A DNA stretch of 12,035 nt from Acanthaster planci (Eukaryota; Echinodermata; Asteroidea; Valvatida; Acanthasteridae): positions 1,829,489-1,841,523 of the forward strand of contig NW_019091356.1 in assembly GCF_001949145.1 (NCBI RefSeq), written 5' to 3'. The position numbers and the translations under genes are program-made. The notes beneath the pieces are model-generated. The model had not been told where the DNA came from, ran no database searches, and saw only the letters and a program-made list of their open reading frames with translations. This document shows positions 1-7,393 of the stretch, one piece after another (positions within the stretch are counted from its first letter, which is position 1; every line of letters begins with the position of its first letter).

Positions 1-37
1 TACGGTTCATTACTAGGCAAACTGCTTTCGCAAATTC

Positions 38-206
38 GCATGTAGGCCTACATGTGTATTCATGTATTTATTCGCATGTACATGTGTATTCATGTTTCAT
101 TTGCATGCACATGTGTATTCATGTTTCATTTGCATGACATGTGTATTCATATTTTATTTGCATGTACATGTGCATTCATTCATTCATTTGCATGTACATG
201 TGTATA
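38..206. repeat. Tandem repeat, about six units of ~29 bp
   Basis: Six units begin with GCATG at 38, 74, 103, 132, 160 and 190, spaced 36, 29, 29, 28 and 30 bases. Each continues roughly as ACATGTGTATTCATG followed by a T-rich tail. The first unit contains a perfect 16-bp palindrome, CATGTAGGCCTACATG (39-54), which lengthens that unit. Unit 5 carries a small ATTC expansion near 173-188. The open frame over 62-325 is a by-product of the repeat (it reads as His/Val/Tyr/Cys-rich low-complexity sequence) and is not called a gene. Confidence 0.85.
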
Positions 207-1247
207 GATGTCTGTATAGACACTACAGACCCCATCTAAAGCCAGCTCACCAGGCAAAGCACTCCGCCGAAGCAAACAACCAACTCAACGGTGGGGGGGT
301 TGGATATCGCGTTATATTCAAGTAACCTGATTAAATTCACCACCTCTCTTCCTACTTTTTTGTCGTTCTCTTGCTCTTTAAATTCTTCATTTTGCTTTTA
401 GGGACTCTTTCATGACGCCTATGATTGATCAACTATCCGATGGGGAGGTGGCATGTTTTAATCAAAATAGTGTATTTGTGAGATTATTAATAAGCAAATC
501 GCATTTGTTCACAAATAAAAAGTTACGTTCGGCTCATGTAATGGAATAAAAAAAATTTCATCCCCATATGAAATAATGAAATGGAACTGGTTTGGACTAT
601 CACCTAATTTGCACCAAGATTGCGTCAATTGCATAAATTGTTAGTGTGAGGGACACAACTAGATTTGGACTCGAGGTACGAAGAAGGTCACGTCTAAACT
701 ACTAGGCTGTGGCTTACAATAATACTGCACACGACCCGAAGGGGAGTGGCTAGGCCCAGCTACTGACACGTGCGTGGTTCCAAGCCTCAGCCAACAGATT
801 TGGCGATCCGGTTCGTGCGATTATGCTCCCTCGGTGCAATGGAACAAGAATGGAAGCAACCGCCCCAAGTTCCGTGGGATACTGAAAACCCTACCAAGTA
901 TTAAAGTGCCATTGTTGCTGGAGATATATAGTTCCCACCGTTGGTATCAGTTCTAGGCCTACTATGCCTTCTGGGTAAATAACACCAAAAGGTTGCCAAT
1001 ATTTACCTCCTTTAAACGAGTCCTGGCAATTTTCATATCGTTTGTACAACCATTTTAACTGAGAAACGTTTGTAGCGTGTTTCTCTTCCTGGATCGCAGG
1101 TTAAATTTGTTAATGGCAATATGTTGTTACTCCATGATCGTGTCGCTGTTATAACTTTCCACACAGTTAGTGCTCAACGATGCATCATTAATGACGCCCC
1201 ATTTTGGTACTAAGCTTTTGATATTCTCACATTTTGTGCTGAAGCAG
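207..1247. other. No gene seen; upstream or first-intron DNA of copy 1
   Basis: This kilobase lies before the first visible methyltransferase exon and ends in an acceptor (tgaagcag, 1240-1247). Because the next exon starts with a split codon, at least its 3' part must be intron. I searched it for an equivalent of the motif I exon seen at 4120-4333 and found none. An open frame at 774-956 has no recognisable domain. One TAGGCCTA palindrome lies at 954-961. Confidence 0.6.
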
Positions 1248-2811
1248 GTATTGACGTCGATTCTGCTATCCTAGAGATCGCCAAGCGGGATTTTCCTGCT
1301 GACAACGTGGATTACAAGCTGGACGACCTTGGGGATGCCAGCCCCAACCTCCTCAAGTGGACAGGTGCCTTCGACAAAGTGGTGAGCATCGACCGCGCCA
1401 TGTTTTTCCCTAAGATGGACACGGTGCTGCGCAACATGGTGGGCTGCCTCAAGCCCGGGGGCGAGATGTTGGCCATCATTTCCAACAACGACTTCAATTT
1501 CTTCGACGGAGCAGCCACGATAATCGAGGAGCATCCGGAATGGGGACAGTCAAATAAGGTACAGTGGCAATGACATACTATTTCTGCTTGATTAGGTTTT
1601 GCGAAGGCCGCAAGGCGCCAGAGCTAATAAGCATGGCCTGCTCAACTCCACGGGTACCAGCACCCACCTGGTAACGGGATGAAGGGCTCATCTGTCCGTA
1701 GCAGCAACAACTTTCTCAGGATCGAAAATAGAGAGAAAGACGCTCTCTTTTCATTGGCCCTTGATTTTCTATAGGCCCTAGGAACAGTGCATGCTGTGCC
1801 CATTGGAAAAGCTGGCCGTAAGTTTGAGCACAGTTTGTCATCCGTTCCAATTCGAGCGTAACAATATTCCATATTGTAAGCCTACACCGTACGCATGCTG
1901 GTATCAAAATTTTACGACGTTTTCTTCTTTGAATTATTTATACAGAGGTTGGTTTGTCTGTTAATTAAAGTACCATTTTTTTCGTTAGCTTCAACCACAA
2001 AGTTATGCTCCGAAAACACTACAAATTGTCGATGTGGGAATAGGTTGTAAAAATTGTTGTTCGGTGTTGTTATCAAACTATTCCATTTGTCTCGATTTTG
2101 CATTGTTCTGTCCGAGCAAAACCTACTTGTCGATACACGTTGGTCGTTGGGTGTTATTTATTACGAATATACAAAACAGGAGAGGAATGTGACGCTGTGG
2201 CACAAGACCGAAGGAGAGGCAGAGGGGTTTATGAGAGAGATTTGCGAATGGTCTCAACTCTCATGCAAAACTCAGCGGCTCAATTTTGGCTTGAGCGAAG
2301 AGAAAGCAAAATGTAAGTGGAGTGTACACCCATAGTCACGGAGTTAAAGCATTTAGAGAAACATTTTCATAAATCCGAGAACCTTACGTTTTACATTTAT
2401 AAGCGACCATTTTACAATTTGCTGCCCTGGGTGGTCGGTCCATGCAGACTTAGTCACTGGCGTTTGCGTTTTGGGGCAAACGAGACATTTAAGAGCAAAA
2501 CACGCGTGCCACCTGTCTACGAGCATTCGTTGCTGTAAACCAATATCTGCCGTGGTGAATTGAATCATGGAGCTATAAAACACCTTTTTTTCTTGCCTAT
2601 ACCTGTTCTTTTTCTTCTTTTTTTTTAATCTCACTGAACAGTGGTATGGACGGATGGTCTTGAGGCCGTGGAGCAAGTTGGCGAGTCTAACCAGACGGCG
2701 TGCCTCGAGGCAATGTGGCAATGGGCTCGGGCCGAGTACGGATGCAACGAAGACGGCACACTCAAGAAACCTTCAGAATTCATGGTGGTTTATGGAATCA
2801 AGAAGAACTAG
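1248..2811 (+). CDS. JHAMT-like SAM-dependent methyltransferase, copy 1 (3 exons, 5' partial)
   Basis: Exons are 1248-1558, 2180-2312 and 2642-2811, with TAG at 2809-2811. They give about 203 residues, roughly the last three quarters of a ~275-residue protein. All borders are GT-AG and the phases agree: the first exon enters at phase 1, the second joins at phase 0 and the third at phase 1. The first exon starts with GIDVD, the post-motif I acidic segment that contacts the SAM ribose. It continues with FDKVVSIDR (motif IV region) and CLKPGGEMLAI (motif V region). The second exon carries VTLWHK and a helix ending SEEKAK. The last exon reads LVWTDGLEAVEQVGE and ends FMVVYGIKKN, like the last strand of JHAMT-type proteins. 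The expected role is methyl transfer from SAM to a small carboxylate or related substrate, probably in the cytosol; the substrate is unknown. The exon with motif I and the start codon is missing from the window, so it may lie further left or be lost. The family call is from memory of JHAMT architecture. Confidence 0.78.
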
Positions 2812-3011
2812 TGGCGAGTCTAGCCGACGAAGACATAACCGATCAAGTCCAAAACCAATCATATAAAAAGTTCATTTATGTTCGCTTGAAATGTAACCAT
2901 TAACAAAGTTCCAAACTCAAAACTTATGTACATTTTCGGCAAGCTGGGCTGAAAACAGGCAACAAAAGAAATTTACCAAGCCTATGGATTACAAAGAAAT
3001 CTTGGTGACGA

Positions 3012-3017
3012 AATAAA
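3012..3017 (+). promoter_or_regulatory. Likely poly(A) signal of methyltransferase copy 1
   Basis: This is the first AATAAA downstream of the copy 1 stop codon, about 200 bases after it. A second AATAAA is at 3362-3367. Position and hexamer match animal polyadenylation signals; use is inferred. Confidence 0.45.
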
Positions 3018-4119
3018 TATTTAAATTATCGAATTTTTGTCAATTGTACTTTTTATAATAGCATATTTCAGAAATGATCTTGTATTCATGACCTGGGCAA
3101 TATTTTTTTAAAAATTCTTGTATTCTCATTAAATATTGTAAAACGACAGAGCAGGGCGAGTGGGGTTTTGTGAATTTTAATGGGCTGTTAGATCTTTATC
3201 GGGGTAACCCGGGTCCCATTAATGAAATTAAGCTGATTTGTTGGGGTAAAATGTATGAATTTTGGGGTGTAACAAAAATTGTTTTGGTAAAAAACATGTT
3301 AAGTAAAAATTATTCCAACGGCTTATGAATCTTTGTCAAATATAGCTTAATTGACCAATTAAATAAAAATAGAAAATGGAAAAACTTCGTTTCCATTTTT
3401 ACGGAAAGCCAGCCATATTAATCATACAGAATACCTCGGCCTGTCAGTCGCCTAACGGAGGTAACGCCAACGAGTTGCTCAAAAAAGCCCACGCTTTCGA
3501 ACAGATCATCAGCCGATTCTGTTGCAAAAACTGTCAAAGGCTACAGATCAGGACTTGTGGAAAAACATTGGTCTGGACAGCAAAGTCCACTTGCATATGT
3601 ATTCGAGTTTTGTAAACAAGATTTCAAGAGCCCTAAGATTTAAACCTCCCTGATGAAAGTGAACAGCATTCAGCAAAGTTCAAATATCCGTCACGCGGCA
3701 GGGGCCTCTACAGGCCTACGTAGCTGTCTACACGTGGCCCTCACTGACACTAAAGTTCATTTTGTCCCATTCTCTTGTTGCTTTTTTTCCAGCTGATCGC
3801 AGACATGGCATTTTGCTGGTTACAATACATATTCTATTCAGAGGATTGTTTTATAATACGCATCGTGACCTTGTACTGCAGAGTCTGCCAAAATCTGGAT
3901 GGCATAACGCACAAATTCCTGTATTTATTCCTCCAATGAAAAACATTCAAAGGATCGAATTTTTTATGCTCCCCTATGGACGGACGGTATCGGCCTTAGT
4001 TACCCAACAAGCGTTGAAAATACATGTAGATGAACTCTTAAACAAATAAGTCCAAATGACATTCGTTGAAACTACGTACACGTTTTCTTGCAAATAAAAT
4101 TTAATTTCAGTTATTTGGC
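3018..4119. other. Spacer between methyltransferase copies; no gene supported
   Basis: AT-rich DNA between the likely end of copy 1 and the first exon of copy 2. Open frames at 3376-3615 and 3762-4049 have no recognisable domain, no splice-supported continuation and no similarity to the neighbouring copies. The stretch 3160-3280 repeats a TGGGGT motif several times, two of the repeats being followed by similar GAATTTT segments. An acceptor-like tttcag at 4105-4110 sits 9 bases before the copy 2 start codon, so this spacer may include a 5' UTR intron of copy 2. Confidence 0.5.
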
Positions 4120-4897
4120 ATGGATAAAGTCGTACAGACAAAACTGAAGTTCGTGGTTTCACTGAGCGTTAATAGGCACTCCAAAGCGGGCATCCGATCC
4201 ATCTGTAACCGGCTGGCCACGGAAAACTTTGACAAGCTGACATGTCGTCCCCAGGGTAGCATGCTGTATGTCGGATGTGGAGCTGGAGAGGAAGCCGTTA
4301 TTCTAGCCACTAGGGTACGATGTGTCATCACCGGTAGGTCTACAACAAGCATTCGGAATGGTTTGCTCTGATAACGGGCACGTAAGGATATATAGGCCTA
4401 CGAAGCCGGTCAAAAGGCCAAGGGAGGGGACATTATCAGCCGTGGGCTTGATGACTGATGAGCCTAGGACCCGGGTGCCATATATCGCCAGTGATCTTAC
4501 CAGATTCTCACTTTACATATGTAGTGAAATTAAAATACATGTACTGTAAACACCTACATCGTGTGTGCTATTTGCGTTTCGTTTAGGTATCGACGTCGAT
4601 CCTGCTATCCTTGAGATTGCGAAGACTGATTACCCTGCTGACAACGTGGAGTGCTTGCTGGACGACCTTGAGGATATCAGCCCCAACCTCCCCAAGCGGA
4701 CGGGCGCCTTCGACAAAGTGGTGAGCATTGACCGCATCAAGCTCTTCCCCGAGGTGGCAACCGTCCTGCGCAACAGGGTGGACTGCCTCAAGCCCGGGGG
4801 CGAGATGTTGGCCATCATTCCCAACAACGACTTCAGTTTCTTCGACGGAGCGGCCAAGATGATTGAGGAGCATCCCGAGTGGGGACAGGAATTCAAG
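4120..4897 (+). CDS. JHAMT-like methyltransferase copy 2, intact 5' half (exons 1-2)
   Basis: Exons 4120-4333 and 4587-4897 encode residues 1-175. The first donor is not the gtacga at 4315 but the gtaggt at 4334. Only that choice leaves one base (G) that joins the GT at 4587-4588 to make Gly72 and gives CVIT-GIDVD in frame. Exon 1 carries an N-terminal helix region and SAM-binding motif I, LYVGCGAGEE (49-58). Exon 2 carries IDVDPAILEIAK (73-84, acidic loop), FDKVVSIDR (113-121) and CLKPGGEML (138-146), and ends at a phase 0 donor (aag|gtgaag). Exon 2 has the same length and phases as in copy 1; by my count about 80 of 104 residues agree. ATG 4120 is chosen because it opens the exon just after an acceptor-like site and gives a normal N-terminal length. 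One oddity is that Tyr50 replaces the usual Asp/Glu of motif I. The 3' exons are damaged, so a functional product is doubtful. Confidence 0.75.
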
Positions 4898-5404
4898 GTG
4901 AAGCATCCCCAGCATCTTCCTTGTCTGACCTAAGTCGTACCAAGATCGGAGCCATCTGCTGGCCGGGGGAGCCAATGCTCTCTCAAATAACAAGAGTTGG
5001 CAAAGAAAAGGTCGTTTAATTCCCCCTACACTAAATCAAACTTCTCTGGTTCTCTGCTCAAGCGAATAGCTCATACAATTAGCTCTCATGTATTGTTAAC
5101 GTTGCTGGGACCTTGTTATCTTGTTTAATCGGGGTAAAAAGTAACGAACACCGAAGAAATCAAGCGTTTGGGATCCTCAGAACTTGTGTCCCCATGACAG
5201 TGATGTTGTAACGACGCTCTTTATTATATCGAGAATCCTCTGTGGCAAGCGAGCAGGGACGGCGCTGGTCACATGAAGACTGAAGGTTCACGTCTTGGCT
5301 ATGAAGCGATTACTGCTTCTTGTAGCATAAACCAACATCACACTTGTAATTGTCAGAACAATACTGACAGGAAATTCTTTAAACATAAAATGTACACAAA
5401 GCAG

Positions 5405-6009
5405 GGGGGTGACAATTTGGCACAAGACCGAGGAGCAGGCGGAGACACTTCTGAGAGGACTCTCTGAGTGGTCTAAACTCTCAACTCAGCTGTACGACTC
5501 AGGAGTTACGCTTCAGCGTTACTGAAGAGAAAACAAAGCGTGAGCAACATATTCCATAAACCAAACAAGCAAAAAGAAATTACTGCTGATTAAAGGAACA
5601 TTGTGGAGAAAGGCGAGTTAGGCGGTAAATGCCAATGTTTTAGGGGCACGATGGACCTGATCGCAATACAATAGCTTCACTTCGATGATGAAATGTCTTC
5701 ATAGGACTATTATATTCAATTCAATGTTTCTATTTGACTTCAGTTTTGGACTACTTTTGTTTCGCTCCTTGAAGAACTTGTGGAAGTGTAAAAGTTTCCA
5801 ACTTTTCATTCCTGAGAGGAAGTTAACTTTCCCTTTTTTTCTGCCGGACAGTTATATGGTTGGATGTCTTGAGGCCGTGGAGCAAGTTGGCGAGTCTAAC
5901 CAGACGGCGTGCCTGGCTATGGGCTCGGGCCGAGTATGGGTACAACGAAGACGGCACACTCGAGAAATCTTCCGAATTCATGGTGGTTTATGGAGTCAAG
6001 AAGAACTAG
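5405..6009 (+). pseudogene. Methyltransferase copy 2, degenerate 3' half (exons 3-4)
   Basis: Exon 3 equivalent is 5405-5539 and exon 4 equivalent is 5852-6009 (stop TAG 6007-6009); both keep acceptor and donor positions matching copy 1. Relative to copy 1, exon 3 starts one base out of frame at a G run (5404-5409), then carries an extra ~7 bases near 5504-5510. Read in its homologous frame (WHKTEEQAETLLRGLSEWSK), it hits TGA just after the insertion. Read from the spliced frame it stops at 5465-5467. Exon 4 lacks one base near 5866 (GATGTCTT against GATGGTCTT) and 11 bases near 5914. The two losses total 12, so the frame is restored for the C-terminus AEYGYNEDGTLEKSSEFMVV. Skipping exon 3 also gives an early stop. 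This supports pseudogene decay; a poor-quality assembly is the alternative, since two of the four changes lie in G runs. Confidence 0.72.
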
Positions 6010-7009
6010 TGGAGAGTCTCCAGAAGAAACCAGTCCGATTTGCCAACAGCACATGCTTAAAATGAAGTCAGGTCATTCGGGAACAGTGTTCACGAATGAC
6101 CTACCTTTTTTAAATACGGGAAAAGACGTAAGAAAACACTTAAGAGGGAATGGTCTAGGAACTGTGCTTTTACTCTTATTACCATTTCTATAGTCGTTCA
6201 GGCCTTTTTGATGCGCTGGTAATTTTAGTTTTGAGCTCCATAGGGAGATGACAGGTAAAGTCCACAAAATTAAACAACTCTTCTTTAACAATTAAAAAAT
6301 GGAAAGAATAAGAAGAACTAGATTGGGCGATTTCCACCATAGTTTGGTTAATTTTGTTTCTGCCATTTTCACTACATCATTACTCTCAAATATACTTGAA
6401 GATCTGTTAGGTTTAACACTTCTTTGAAATCAACAGCTGCATGATTTTTTGATGGGAAAACAAAATATTTTAGCGATGTGAAGTGATGCAAATTTATTCA
6501 TTCAATGAAATTAAATACTGTCTTTTGCAATTGAAACATATTTATAGGGATAAACTAGTTCAGATCCTCACAATAGGAATTTAAGATAACTTACAGTAAA
6601 ACTTGTTTATCATGCACCACAACTCAAGTGATTTATTCATTTATTGAGTTCTTGCTTAAGGCCAATTTTTAGCAGAAATGAAACATAGCTGTAAGGTAAT
6701 TTATATTTAAATATTACACTGAAATTCCGTACGAGTAAAATTTATAAAATGGAACAAAATGTATCAGTGACTGTGAAAAATAACACATTTGAAATTAAAA
6801 TTAGTAAATTTCAAATTCTGTTATTTTCCTTTTTTTAATAGCTTTATTAAAGTTTATGTCTTCAGCATCCTTTATAAAAAATGAAAAAAAATACACAACC
6901 TGTCTTTGCAAAAAAATGTTTCGTCAAGCAATTCGTGCCGTCCCTTTTTTTCAAATTTACATCCAAATATTCTTTTTCCCTGATTATTTACAAAAATCCA
7001 AAAGTTCAT
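6010..7009. other. AT-rich convergent intergenic region
   Basis: No gene is supported here. Similarity between the two methyltransferase copies continues for only a few bases past their stop codons (tagtgg, gagtct) and then fades. The region is AT-rich with many short A and T runs. Weak ATTAAA signals for copy 2 occur at 6279-6284 and 6291-6296. The open frames at 6073-6291 (minus) and 6881-7069 (plus) are compositionally like non-coding DNA. The main structure is the inverted repeat at 6777-6827. Confidence 0.6.
6777..6827. repeat. Near-perfect inverted repeat (about 20-bp arms, 10-base loop)
   Basis: The left arm (6777-6796, AAAATAACACATTTGAAATT) matches the reverse complement of the right arm (6807-6827) except for one mismatch and one extra base. 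The loop is aaaattagta. Such a structure could be an AT-rich hairpin, a remnant of a small inverted-repeat transposon or a fortuitous palindrome in AT-rich DNA. No flanking target-site duplication was recognised. Confidence 0.65.
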
Positions 7010-7015
7010 TTTATT
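7010..7015 (-). promoter_or_regulatory. Likely poly(A) signal of the membrane-protein gene
   Basis: TTTATT on the plus strand is AATAAA on the minus strand. It is the first such hexamer downstream of the stop codon at 7394-7396, giving a 3' UTR of about 380 bases. Function is inferred from position. Confidence 0.45.
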
Positions 7016-7393
7016 GCAGTCTCTAGGCTTAGCTTTTATACCACTGGATACTCTTATTTACATAATTAGGGGGGGTGGAGCCTAAATGGCTTGAAAAGGG
7101 AGTGACAAGGACAAAATATGGGGAAATATAGATGGAATTGTATTTCTGTTCTTCACCAACAAGCAGAAGAACCTGTATGACTCTTTCAAATAGAAAAGGT
7201 CATCCCCAAGCTGGCTCTTTCTGATTGTTTCTGTCACCGGTGAGAGAAACTGACGGACTTCAATCTGGAAAAGTTACAAACTGCGCCTTGCTGCTTCTTA
7301 ATGCATCTCTTCGATCATGTTCCTGACTTGACACTCTCGTCCAATCGCAGTGTGCTGCTGAGGCTCCTGTGCCAATCCGCACGTCCTGATTGG

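Noticed and set aside
740-830. Possible tRNA (TGGCTAGG and GGTTCG elements)
   Set aside because: No cloverleaf could be drawn and the A-to-B spacing and flanks do not fit a tRNA.
2353-2721. 122-residue minus-strand open frame
   Set aside because: It runs antisense through an intron and the last exon of copy 1, includes a run of lysines from the poly-T tract, and has no domain.
4315-4320. Donor gtacga after codon 65 of copy 2
   Set aside because: Splicing there to 4587 shifts the frame. The donor at 4334 gives the conserved VITGIDVD junction in the correct phase.
4583-4993. 136-residue minus-strand open frame over copy 2
   Set aside because: It is the antisense shadow of the 311-nt methyltransferase exon; the same shadow appears over copy 1 at 1271-1534. 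The plus strand has conserved motifs and splice sites.
5685-6065. 126-residue plus-strand open frame reaching into the last exon of copy 2
   Set aside because: Its first half reads through intron sequence. Only the part after 5852 has coding similarity, and it leaves the homologous frame at the 11-base deletion.
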